A stretch of 64,000 bases of DNA, from contig DATKSK010000023.1 of assembly GCA_035531755.1 (NCBI GenBank), forward strand, positions 17,803-81,802, given 5' to 3'. This document shows, piece by piece, positions 15,584 through 23,153 of this stretch (position 1 is the first letter of the stretch; every line of letters starts with the position of its first letter). A program made the translations under genes and the position numbers. The stretch is from Acidimicrobiales bacterium. Lineage in GTDB: Bacteria; Actinomycetota; Acidimicrobiia; Acidimicrobiales; UBA8190. The notes under the pieces are model-generated. The model saw nothing but the letters and a program-made list of their open reading frames with translations, was not told the DNA's origin and searched no databases.

Positions 15584-15626
15584 GCGGGCCCGGGTCGGCC
15601 GCAGGCCCCGTGTCGGAAGCGCCCCG

Positions 15627-16382
15627 CTACCGGGGGGAGCCGGCGCGGCTCGTGTCGGCGACCACGGCGAAGCGCGGCGCCACCCCGAGCAGACGCTCCG
15701 GGAAGGGCAGCTCCGTCGACGCCGCCCACTCCACGTCGCGCAGCCGCACCAGGCGGGGAACCGCCCACCCCGCCCGCGCCACCAGCTCGGTCACGGCACG
15801 AGGATGGGTGCCGGTGCCGAGCGGCAGGGCGGCGCGCACGTCCCCGGGGTAGGGCCCGTGATGGTCGTCAGCCTCGCCGCGCAGGCGGCGCAGCCACTGC
15901 CGCCCCCGGCCGCGCAGAGCCTCGACCGGATCCGCATCACCCCACATCGACTCCACGGCGACGAGCCGGCCCGTCGGCGCGGCCTGGCGCCAGGCGCGCA
16001 GGGTGGCGAGCTGGTCGGGAAGGGTCCACAGCACGTGGCGCTCCATGACGGCGTCGAACCCGTCGGGCGGCTCGTGGGCCGGGGCTACGACGACGGCCAC
16101 GTCGAGGCCCTCGGCGTCGGCCGCGGCGCCCAGCTTGGCGAGCATTCCCGGTGAGAGGTCGAGAGCGGTGACGCGGTGGCCGAGCCGGGCGGCGATGAGG
16201 CTGAGGAACCCCGTCCCCGCCCCGCAGTCGAGGACGCGCGCCGGTGGGGGCGGCAGCAGGCCCGCCAGCGCGGCCGTCCACGCCGCCTGCACGGCCGCGC
16301 TGGTGGGTCGGTGCCCGGGCGAGTCGTCGTAGCGGGCGGCGTCGTCGTCCCAGAAGCGGCGGATCTCGTCGAGGATGGCCAT
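15627..16382 (-). CDS. Class I SAM-dependent methyltransferase
   Basis: The 251-residue cytoplasmic protein shows the Rossmann methyltransferase motifs. Motif I is VLDCGAGTGFLSLIAARLG, motif II ends the second strand at VTALDLSPGML, and a post-I acidic residue and RHVLWTLPDQLATLRAW follow for the substrate side. An N-terminal FWDDDAARYDDSPGH segment is typical of the UbiE/menaquinone-type and related small-molecule methyltransferases. The substrate cannot be inferred. It is convergent with the SCO gene and separated from it by a tandem duplication. Upstream lies a minisatellite with no gene. Confidence 0.8.
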   Translation of the reverse strand: MAILDEIRRFWDDDAARYDDSPGHRPTSAAVQAAWTAALAGLLPPPPARVLDCGAGTGFLSLIAARLGHRVTALDLSPGMLAKLGAAADAEGLDVAVVVAPAHEPPDGFDAVMERHVLWTLPDQLATLRAWRQAAPTGRLVAVESMWGDADPVEALRGRGRQWLRRLRGEADDHHGPYPGDVRAALPLGTGTHPRAVTELVARAGWAVPRLVRLRDVEWAASTELPFPERLLGVAPRFAVVADTSRAGSPR

Positions 16383-16464
16383 GCCCGTGTTCTACATGGC
16401 GCGACCCCACGGGGTTCACACGGAGGTTCGCATGTGGAAGTGGCGGGCTCGTCCGTCCTCGTCG

Positions 16465-16528
16465 CCGGCCCTGACGTCGACCGGCCCTGACGTCGACCGG
16501 CCCGGGCGTCGACCGGCCCGGGCGTTGC
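16465..16528. repeat. 16-bp tandem repeat, four copies
   Basis: Two identical units (ccggccctgacgtcga) are followed by two variants (ccggcccgggcgtcga and a further change at its end). They lie in the roughly 155-bp space between the methyltransferase start and the amidase stop. Confidence 0.9.
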
Positions 16529-16538
16529 GGACGGCGGC

Positions 16539-17897
16539 TCAGGTGCGCTCGGCGTCCTCGAGGTAGCGCGTCACACCGCCGGCGATCCCCTGGCCCGCCA
16601 GCTGGCGCCACTGCGGGCTCTGCACGAGGGCGGCGTCGTGGGCGTTGCGCATGTTGGCGCACTCCACGAGGACCTTGGGCACCGTGGACAGGTCGAGACC
16701 ACCGAGATCGGAGCGCAGCACGATCCCGTCCTGGCCCGTGTAGTCCGCGGGCGGCTCGCCCGTCGTGGCCACGAAGGCGTCGCGCATGTCGGTCGCCAGC
16801 ACGGTGGAGGGCCCCACGATGGCGCGGTTGTCGGAGATCGAGCTGATCACGGCCACCGGGGTGTCGACGGCGAAGCCGCTGCCGCCGGGCGGCCCACCGT
16901 CGGCGTGGATCGACACCGCCACATCGGCGTGCAGCGCGTTGGCGAAGGCGGCGCGCTGGTTCACGCACGGGCCCACGCCGTCGTCGGTGGTGCGGGTGAG
17001 GGCGACGCGCGCCCCGGCGGCCTCGAGCGCGTCGCGCGCCGCCAGGGCCACGTCGAGGTTGAAGGCGTGCTCCGCATATCCGTTGTCGGTGGCGGTGCCC
17101 GTGGTGTCGCAGGGCTCGGTGAAGCCCCCGCCGTCGATGGGCCGGTTCACGACCTGCGGGGCACCGGCGTTGCCGCCGTTGTGCCCGGGGTCGAGGACCA
17201 CGGTCAGGCCGGCCAGCGGGAGCACCGCCACCGATCCCTGGTAACGGGCGTCGCCGAATGCGTACACGCCGCCGTCGGCGCCGGCCATCCAGTACCCGCC
17301 GTCCCCGACGGTGGCCGCCATGGCCACCACGGCGCGGTTCAGCACCATCGCCCCGGTCGAGCCCTCGAACGGGGCGCCGAAGGCGAACACCCCGCCGTCG
17401 GCGGCCACCAGCCAGTAGCCCCCGGTGCCGCGGTCGAGCGCCATGCCCACCACGGGGCGGGTGAGAGGCGTGCCCCCCATCGACCCGGCGAAGCGGGCGT
17501 CACCGAAGGCGAACACCCCGCCGTCGGCGGCGACGAGCCAGTAGCCGCCGTCGTCGGGGGTGGCCGCCATGCCCACCACAGGCGCGTTGAGCGCGAGCCC
17601 ACCGGCCGACCCGTCGAACGGCGCGCCGAAGGCGAACACCCCGCCGTCGGCGGCGGCGAGCCAGTACCCCCCGGTGCTGCGGTCGGCGACCAGGTCGACG
17701 ACCGGTGCATTGCTCGAGGGCGGGCTCGTGGCCCCGCCGCCGGCCACGCGGGCGGCGGGGCCGGCGGCCACAGTGACGGTGGCCGTGGCCGCGGCAGCCT
17801 CGTGGGTCACCGACACCGTGAGGGCCGATCCGACGACGACGGCCAGCACCACCAGCGCCGGGCCGCCGCCACGCAGGGCGCGCACCGGTGATCGCAC
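16539..17897 (-). CDS. N-acetylmuramoyl-L-alanine amidase with N-terminal propeller-like repeats
   Basis: The 452-residue exported protein begins with a signal or anchor helix (about residues 13-35). Four to five repeats of about 40 residues follow, each built on GYWLVAADGGVFAFGDA. Such repeats occur in actinobacterial secreted proteins and may bind cell wall or polysaccharide. The C-terminal half is an Amidase_3 zinc hydrolase that cuts the stem peptide from peptidoglycan. Visible elements are VVLDPGHNGG (first zinc His), the following Glu in GYAEHAFNLDVALAA, VSIHADGG (second His), and VLVECANMRN with the catalytic Glu. I chose GTG 17897 because a perfect AAGGAGG site lies 10 nt upstream. 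A longer frame from 17984 would read a poly-Arg run out of the neighbouring gene. Confidence 0.88.
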   Translation of the reverse strand: MRSPVRALRGGGPALVVLAVVVGSALTVSVTHEAAAATATVTVAAGPAARVAGGGATSPPSSNAPVVDLVADRSTGGYWLAAADGGVFAFGAPFDGSAGGLALNAPVVGMAATPDDGGYWLVAADGGVFAFGDARFAGSMGGTPLTRPVVGMALDRGTGGYWLVAADGGVFAFGAPFEGSTGAMVLNRAVVAMAATVGDGGYWMAGADGGVYAFGDARYQGSVAVLPLAGLTVVLDPGHNGGNAGAPQVVNRPIDGGGFTEPCDTTGTATDNGYAEHAFNLDVALAARDALEAAGARVALTRTTDDGVGPCVNQRAAFANALHADVAVSIHADGGPPGGSGFAVDTPVAVISSISDNRAIVGPSTVLATDMRDAFVATTGEPPADYTGQDGIVLRSDLGGLDLSTVPKVLVECANMRNAHDAALVQSPQWRQLAGQGIAGGVTRYLEDAERT

Positions 17898-17901
17898 GAC
17901 G

Positions 17902-18435
17902 TCAGGCCTCCTTCGCCGCCGCCGCCGCCGCCGCCGCCGCCGTTGCCGCTGCTGCTGCCAGGTGCAGCGCCAGGGCGACGGCACCGGCGGGGTCGTCGGC
18001 GCGGGCGATGACGTCCACCGGCTGCCCGGCGCGAGCGAGCTCCCACGTGCCGAGGCCGACCACCGGCGTCCCGGCCACGAGGGCCAGGGCGATCTCCGAC
18101 AGCGTCCCGAACTCGCCGGCCACGGCCACCACGGTATCGGCGGCCGCCACCACCAGGGCGTTGCGCGCCTCGCCCAGGCCGGTGGGGACGGCGACGTCGA
18201 CGTAGGGGTTGGCGGACGCGCGATCGCGTCCGGGGAGGATCCCGACGGTCAGCCCGCCGCCGGCGCGCGCCCCGCGGCAGGCGGCCTCCATCACGCCGCC
18301 GAGCCCGCCGCACACGAGAACGGCGCCGGCGTCGGCGACGGCGCGGCCGACGGCTTCGGCCTGGCGCAACTGCTCCTCGGGCGCGGAGCCGCCGCCCACC
18401 ACGGCCACGTAGGCGCGGCTCACGGCGCGCCTCAC
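17902..18435 (-). CDS. TIGR00725/LOG-like Rossmann protein with poly-alanine tail
   Basis: The 177-residue protein has the TIGR00725 pattern: YVAVVGGGSAP, AVLVCGGLGGVMEAACRGA with the PGG-like loop, TVGILPGRDRASANPYVDV and GEFGTLSEIALALVAG. Members resemble LOG lysine-decarboxylase-like and Moco-carrier-like proteins that bind nucleotide or nucleoside phosphates. The exact substrate is unknown. The last 25 residues are almost only alanine, encoded by a GCC-rich trinucleotide run at about 17906-17960, and probably are not part of the fold. GTG 18435 overlaps the permease stop as GTGA; GTG 18423 is an alternative. The downstream amidase starts 4 bases after the stop. Confidence 0.78.
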   Translation of the reverse strand: MRRAVSRAYVAVVGGGSAPEEQLRQAEAVGRAVADAGAVLVCGGLGGVMEAACRGARAGGGLTVGILPGRDRASANPYVDVAVPTGLGEARNALVVAAADTVVAVAGEFGTLSEIALALVAGTPVVGLGTWELARAGQPVDVIARADDPAGAVALALHLAAAAATAAAAAAAAAKEA

Positions 18436-19223
18436 TCCCACCGGAACGTGGCCGCGGCGGCCAGGGGCGCGCCCACCGCCCACAGGGCGAGCACCAGCCA
18501 CGCCCATCCGGGCACGGCCGTGCCCAGGCCGAGCGCCCGGTGCAGCGCTTCCGCCAGCGCGGCGGCGGGCAGGGCCTTGGCCGCGCCCTGCAGGCCGCCG
18601 GGCAACTTGGACAACGGTGCGAGCATCCCGCTCACGAGCAGCAGCACCAGCCACAGCCCGTTGGACGCCGCCAGGTTGACCTCGGGCCGCAGCACCCCGG
18701 CCAGGAGGAGGCCGGTCCCCCCGAACCCGGCCGTCGCCAGGATCACCACGACGATCGCCCGACCCACGCCGCCGGCCGTCGGGTGCCACCCGAGGCCGAG
18801 GGCGACGGGGACGAGCACGACGAACTGCAGGGCCTCGACCACGAGGACGGCGACGATCTTGGCGCCGAGCAACGCCGGGCGTCCGAGCGGCGTGGCGCCG
18901 AGGCGCTTCAGCACGCCCTGGCCGCGCTCGAACCCCGTGGCGATGCTCAGGTTCACCAAGGCCGTGCCCATGACGGCCAGCGCCAGGATCCCCGGCGCCA
19001 GGAAGGTGACGGGGTGGGCGGTGCCGGTGGGGAGCAGGTGCACCTCGGAGAAGAAGACGAGCAGCAGCACGGGGATGCCGATGGTGAGCAGCAACGACTC
19101 CCCCCGGCGCAGGGTCATGCCGACCTCCGCCGCGCACTGGGCCGCCAGGCGGCGCGCCGCGGGTGGCAGCGACCGGACGACGCGACGGCCGGCCCTGCTC
19201 GGGGCCGCGGTGCTCGCGCTCAT
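18432..19223 (-). CDS. ABC-2 type transporter permease
   Basis: The 263-residue membrane protein has six predicted helices. It has the ABC-2 layout: an N-terminal amphipathic stretch before LLLTIGIPVLLLVFF, NLSIATGFERGQGVLKRLGATPLGRPALLGAK after the second helix (the coupling loop), and VSGMLAPLSKLPGGLQ with the conserved Pro. It works with the ATPase encoded immediately upstream as an exporter, typical of drug or lipid efflux pairs. The ATG at 19223 overlaps the ATPase stop as ATGA. The substrate is unknown. Confidence 0.88.
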   Translation of the reverse strand: MSASTAAPSRAGRRVVRSLPPAARRLAAQCAAEVGMTLRRGESLLLTIGIPVLLLVFFSEVHLLPTGTAHPVTFLAPGILALAVMGTALVNLSIATGFERGQGVLKRLGATPLGRPALLGAKIVAVLVVEALQFVVLVPVALGLGWHPTAGGVGRAIVVVILATAGFGGTGLLLAGVLRPEVNLAASNGLWLVLLLVSGMLAPLSKLPGGLQGAAKALPAAALAEALHRALGLGTAVPGWAWLVLALWAVGAPLAAAATFRWE

Positions 19224-20221
19224 CGCCGGCTCCCGGCCCCCCGGGCGCCTTCACGGCGGTCCGGCGCGTCGGGGCCCTCGTCCCCCCGGGTCACCTGCAG
19301 GTAGACCTCCTCGAGCGAACGGCGCCCGGCGCGCAGGTCGCCCACGGGCACGTCGTGGTCGGCCATCCACCCCGCCAGCGCCGCCAGCCGGGCCGGGGTG
19401 GCCTCGCCCGTGACCCGGTACTCGCCGGGGTGCTCCTCGGTCACGCCCCCGGGCCCGGTCCCGAGCGCGGCGGCCAGCGCGGCGGTGTCGAGGGCGGGGG
19501 GAGCCTCGAAACGGATGCCGCCCCCGCCGGCGGCCGACAGCTCGGCCACGGTCCCCCGGGCCACGGCGCGGCCATGGGCGACGATCACGACCTCGTCGGC
19601 CAGCCGCTCGGCCTCGGGCAGTTCGTGGGTGGTGAGCACCACGCACGCCCCCCGGTCGCGCAGCGCCGTGACCACCCGGCGCACGGCGATGCGCCCTTCG
19701 GGGTCGACCCCGGCGGTGGGCTCGTCGAGGAACACCACCTCGGGACGGCCCACGAGGGCGAGCGCCAGGGACAGCCGCTGCTGCTCGCCGCCCGACAGCC
19801 GGCGCCAGGGCGTGCGGGCCACCGCGTCCAGGCCCACCAGGCGGAGCAGGGCGTCGGGGTCCTCGGCGTGGTCGTAGTAGTCGGCGAAGAGCCGCAGCAC
19901 GCGCCGGGGCCCCATGACGGGGTACACGCCGCCGCGCTGGAGCATGACCCCGATGCGCGTCACCAGCCGCCGGTGGTCGCCGACGGGGTCGAGGCCGAGC
20001 ACGCGCACGGACCCCGAGGCGGCGCGCCGGTAGCCCTCGAGGGTCTCCACCGTGGAGGTCTTGCCGGCGCCGTTGGGCCCCAGCAGCGCCAGGACCTGCC
20101 CCCGCCGGGCCGACAGGGACAGGCCGTCCACCGCCGTGACGTCGCCGTAACGCACCACCAGATCCCGGCACTCGACGGCCGCGTCGTCGCGCGACGAGCC
20201 GGCCACCGACGAGATCGACAT
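19220..20221 (-). CDS. ABC transporter ATP-binding protein (DrrA/CcmA type)
   Basis: The 333-residue ATPase carries Walker A GPNGAGKTST, the Q-loop in GVMLQRGGVYP, the signature RLSGGEQQRLSLALAL, Walker B VVFLDEP and the switch histidine in TTHELPEAE. A C-terminal extension of about 100 residues follows, as in DrrA-type proteins. It powers the adjacent ABC-2 permease. ATG 20221 is supported by TAGCCT exactly 7 nt upstream on the minus strand, so the mRNA is probably leaderless. The promoter overlaps that of the divergent serS gene. Confidence 0.92.
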   Translation of the reverse strand: MSISSVAGSSRDDAAVECRDLVVRYGDVTAVDGLSLSARRGQVLALLGPNGAGKTSTVETLEGYRRAASGSVRVLGLDPVGDHRRLVTRIGVMLQRGGVYPVMGPRRVLRLFADYYDHAEDPDALLRLVGLDAVARTPWRRLSGGEQQRLSLALALVGRPEVVFLDEPTAGVDPEGRIAVRRVVTALRDRGACVVLTTHELPEAERLADEVVIVAHGRAVARGTVAELSAAGGGGIRFEAPPALDTAALAAALGTGPGGVTEEHPGEYRVTGEATPARLAALAGWMADHDVPVGDLRAGRRSLEEVYLQVTRGDEGPDAPDRREGARGAGSRR

Positions 20222-20228
20222 CGCGGCG

Positions 20229-20238
20229 AGGCTACCGT
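20229..20238. promoter_or_regulatory. Overlapping divergent -10 elements between the ABC ATPase and serS
   Basis: The 10 bases aggctaccgt contain TAGCCT on the minus strand (for the ATPase, 7 nt from its ATG) and TACCGT on the plus strand (for serS, 10 nt from its ATG). Both hexamers share the same central TA pair. Only 27 bases separate the two start codons. Confidence 0.6.
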
Positions 20239-20248
20239 TGGGCGCACC

Positions 20249-21541
20249 ATGATCGACATCCGACTGGCCCGGGAGGACCCGGATGCCGTGAAGGCGGCCC
20301 TCGCCCGCAAGGGTGTCGACCCGGCCGAGGTCGTCCGCCTGGTCGACGCCGACGGCCGGTCGCGCCAGGCGGTGGGCCGTCGCGACGAGCTGCGGGCCCG
20401 CATCAAGGAGCTGTCGCGCCAGGTGGCCGACGCCCGGCGCTCCGGCGACAGCGCGGCGGCGACCGGGCTCACCGAGGCCAGCCGCGCCCTCGGCGAGGGG
20501 GAGAAGGCGGCCGACGCCGAGGCCACCGCGGCCCAGGCCGAGGTGCGCGAGCTGCTCCTGTGGCTGCCGAACATGCCGGCGGCGGGGGCGCCCGACGGGG
20601 AGGGCCCCGAGGACAATCCCGTGGTGCGCCGGTGGCCGGAGACGGCCCGGGAGTACGCCGAGCACCAGCGCGTCCCGCACTGGGACGTGGGCGCGGCGCT
20701 CGGCATCCTCGACCTCGAACGCGGTGCCAAGCTGTCGGGCTCCATGTTCCCCCTGTTCCGGGGGGCGGGGTCGCGTCTGTTGCGCGCCCTGACCGCCTTC
20801 GCCCTCGACCACCACGCCGACGCCTACGAGGAGATCCGCCCGCCCACGCTGGTGCGCACCGAGACCATGGTGTCGACCGGGCACCTGCCCAAGTTCGCCG
20901 ACGAGGCCTACCACCTCGAGCGCGACGACCTGTGGGCAATCCCGACCGCCGAGGTGCCGCTCACCTCCATGTACCGCGGCGACATCCTCGAGGAGGCCGA
21001 CCTCCCCCTGCGGCTGACGGCCGCCACCGCCTGCTTCCGGCGCGAAGCGGGGTCGGCGGGGCGCGACACGCGCGGCGTGTTGCGCGTGCACGAGTTCGAC
21101 AAGGTCGAGCTCTTCGCCTACGCCACCGCCGAGCAGTCGCCGGCCGAGCACGAGCAGATGGTGCGGCGCGCCGAGGCCCTGCTGCAGGAGCTCGACCTCG
21201 AGTACCGGGTCGTCGACCTCTGCACCGGCGACCTCGGCAACGCCTCGGCACGCACCTTCGACATCGAGGTGTACGCCCCGGGGTGCGACATGTGGCTCGA
21301 GGCGTCGTCGGTGAGCTGGTGCACCGACTACCAGGCGCGCCGGGCCAACATCCGCTACCGGCCGGCCGACGGGGGCCAGCCCGTGTTCGTCCACACCCTG
21401 AACGGCTCGGCCGTCGCCTGGGCCCGCATCTGGGCGGCGCTGGTCGAGACCGGGCGCCAGGCCGACGGATCGGTCCTGCTACCGGCCGCGCTCGACCGCT
21501 ACCTGGGGGGTCACCGGATCATCGAGCCGCCGGCGCGCTGA
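20249..21541 (+). CDS. serS: Seryl-tRNA synthetase
   Basis: SerRS charges tRNA-Ser. The 430-residue protein starts with MIDIRLAREDPDAVKAAL and a long coiled-coil arm (about residues 30-105) that grips the tRNA variable arm. The class II catalytic core includes motif 2 (TACFRREAGSAGRDTRGVLRVHEFDKVE, residues about 255-285), LEASSVSWCTDYQARR, and motif 3 in HTLNGSAVAWARIW. Length and end are normal for bacterial SerRS. ATG 20249 is 10 nt after a TACCGT hexamer. It is the only copy in the window and presumably essential. Confidence 0.97.
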   Translation: MIDIRLAREDPDAVKAALARKGVDPAEVVRLVDADGRSRQAVGRRDELRARIKELSRQVADARRSGDSAAATGLTEASRALGEGEKAADAEATAAQAEVRELLLWLPNMPAAGAPDGEGPEDNPVVRRWPETAREYAEHQRVPHWDVGAALGILDLERGAKLSGSMFPLFRGAGSRLLRALTAFALDHHADAYEEIRPPTLVRTETMVSTGHLPKFADEAYHLERDDLWAIPTAEVPLTSMYRGDILEEADLPLRLTAATACFRREAGSAGRDTRGVLRVHEFDKVELFAYATAEQSPAEHEQMVRRAEALLQELDLEYRVVDLCTGDLGNASARTFDIEVYAPGCDMWLEASSVSWCTDYQARRANIRYRPADGGQPVFVHTLNGSAVAWARIWAALVETGRQADGSVLLPAALDRYLGGHRIIEPPAR

Positions 21542-21583
21542 CGGGAGCCCCGGGGCGGGGCAGGGCCGTGTCCCTGCTCCCGT
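21541..21583 (+). terminator. Hairpins after serS
   Basis: Starting at the last base of the serS stop codon, ACGGGAGC pairs with GCTCCCGT (21576-21583). A nested alternative stem GCAGGG/CCCTGC lies at 21560-21577. Either could end the serS transcript; no T-tract is present. Confidence 0.45.
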
Positions 21584-21606
21584 GCGTTCCGGACGGCACC
21601 TCGGTC

Positions 21607-21672
21607 TGAGCGGCGCGGGACTGCGGTGCGGCGCGGGACTGCGGTGCGGGACTGCTCGCGGCGCGGGACTGC
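21607..21672. repeat. Degenerate 18-bp repeats between serS and gad
   Basis: The motif gcgcgggactgc recurs four times in this interval, with gaps of 10 to 20 bases. The array fills the space between the two convergent genes. Confidence 0.7.
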
Positions 21673-23061
21673 TCAGTGGTGGAACCCGGCCCCGGCGGCC
21701 CCGGGTGTGCCCGTGCCCCTACCCGTGCCCAGGTGGCCGACCACCCGCTGCACATCGTCGACCAGGAGCGAGGCCAGGTCGCGGCTGAAGCCGTTGCGCA
21801 CCACGATCCGGAGCACGGCGACATCGTCGAGTGCCGGCGGCATGGTGTAGGCGGGGATGAGCCAGCCCCGGGCGCGTAGCGACTCCGACACGTCGTAGAC
21901 GGTGAACGGCGCCTCACCGATCCTGAAGGCGAAGGCGGGGATGCCGCTGCCGTTCGACACGAGCTCGAACGGGGAGATCGCCGCGATCTGCTCCGCCAGC
22001 CACTGCGCGGTGTCCCGACTGGCCTGCTGCACCTGGCGGTAGCCCTCGGCCCCGAGCCGGAGGAAGTTGTAGTACTGCGCCACGACCTGCGCTCCGGGCC
22101 GCGAGAAGTTGAGGGCGAACGTGGGCATCTGGCCGCCGAGGTAGTCGACCTTGAAGACCAGGTCGTCGGGCAGCGCCGCCGGCTCGCGCCAGATCACCCA
22201 CCCCACGCCCGGGTAGACGAGCCCGTACTTGTGGCCCGAGGCGTTGATGGACTGCACGCGCCGCAGGCGGAAGTCCCAGACCACGTCGGGGTCGAGGAAA
22301 GGGGCCACGAACCCCCCCGACGCGGCGTCGACGTGGACGGGTACGTCGGGGCCACCGGAGGCGGCGAGGTCGTCGAGGGCGCCGGCGATGTCGGCGACGG
22401 GCTCGTAGGCGCCGTCGTAGGTGGAGCCCAGCACGGCGACGACCCCGATGGTGTCGTCGTCGCAGTGCGAGGCGGCCGCCGCCGGGGTCAGGCAGGTGGC
22501 CTCGGGGCCGACGGGGACGAGGCGCGGCTCCACGTCCCAGTAGCGGCAGAACTTCTCCCAGCAGACCTGCACGTTGGCGCCCATGACGAGGTTGGGCCGA
22601 TCGGCGGGCAGGCCGGCGGCCCGGCGACGCTGGCGCCAGCGCCATTTGAGAGCCAGGCCCCCCAGCATGCACGCCTCGCTCGACCCCGTCGTCGAGCAGC
22701 CCGTGGCACCGTCGCCTTCCTCGGCGTGCCACAGGTCGGCGAGGATGTTGACGCAGCGCCGTTCGAGCTCGGCGGTCTGCGGGTACTCGTCCTTGTCGAT
22801 CATGTTCTTGGACGAGCACTCCGCCATCAGGCTCTCGGCGTCACGATCCATCCAGGTGGTGACGAACGTGGCCAGGTTGAGCCGGGCGTTGCCGTCGAGG
22901 AGCAACTCGTCGTGGACGATCTCGTAGGCGGTGCCCGGCGCCATTCCCTGGTGTGCCAGCCGCAGCTTCGGGACCTCGTCGAGCTCCCCGGACAAGGAGA
23001 ACTGCGGCCGGACCGCCAACCGGTCCGCGTCACGGTGCGTCTCATGGACGTGGAGGGCCAC
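21673..23061 (-). CDS. gadB: Glutamate decarboxylase
   Basis: This PLP enzyme converts glutamate to GABA and consumes a proton, so it can serve acid tolerance or GABA metabolism. The 462-residue protein has TTGSSEACMLGGLALKWRWR, VPVHVDAASGGFVAPF with the cofactor aspartate, and the PLP lysine K278 in SINASGHKYGLVYPGVGW. Length matches the family (about 466). I placed the start at GTG 23061 because TACGGT lies exactly 7 nt upstream; the longer GTG 23070 start would begin inside that hexamer's spacer. The C-terminus is Gly/Thr-rich and ends GFHH. No GABA antiporter gene is adjacent. Confidence 0.92.
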   Translation of the reverse strand: MALHVHETHRDADRLAVRPQFSLSGELDEVPKLRLAHQGMAPGTAYEIVHDELLLDGNARLNLATFVTTWMDRDAESLMAECSSKNMIDKDEYPQTAELERRCVNILADLWHAEEGDGATGCSTTGSSEACMLGGLALKWRWRQRRRAAGLPADRPNLVMGANVQVCWEKFCRYWDVEPRLVPVGPEATCLTPAAAASHCDDDTIGVVAVLGSTYDGAYEPVADIAGALDDLAASGGPDVPVHVDAASGGFVAPFLDPDVVWDFRLRRVQSINASGHKYGLVYPGVGWVIWREPAALPDDLVFKVDYLGGQMPTFALNFSRPGAQVVAQYYNFLRLGAEGYRQVQQASRDTAQWLAEQIAAISPFELVSNGSGIPAFAFRIGEAPFTVYDVSESLRARGWLIPAYTMPPALDDVAVLRIVVRNGFSRDLASLLVDDVQRVVGHLGTGRGTGTPGAAGAGFHH

Positions 23062-23068
23062 GGCTCGC

Positions 23069-23074
23069 ACCGTA
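23069..23074 (-). promoter_or_regulatory. -10 hexamer of leaderless gad
   Basis: TACGGT on the minus strand lies 7 nt before GTG 23061. Confidence 0.55.
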
Positions 23075-23153
23075 GCCCTGCCGGAAGCGTCACGCCCCGG
23101 CGCCTGCGTGCAGCCCGACCGCGGCCGTCACGCCCCGGCGCCCGGACGGAGGG

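Noticed and set aside
17898..17984. Arg-rich N-terminal extension of the amidase
   Set aside because: It is a frame-shifted reading of the GCC repeat of the upstream gene. GTG 17897 has a perfect ribosome-binding site.
19220..21394. Long open frame opposite serS continuing into the ABC ATPase gene
   Set aside because: High GC makes long antisense frames common. The serS protein is complete on the other strand, and a leaderless promoter marks ATG 20221 as the ATPase start.
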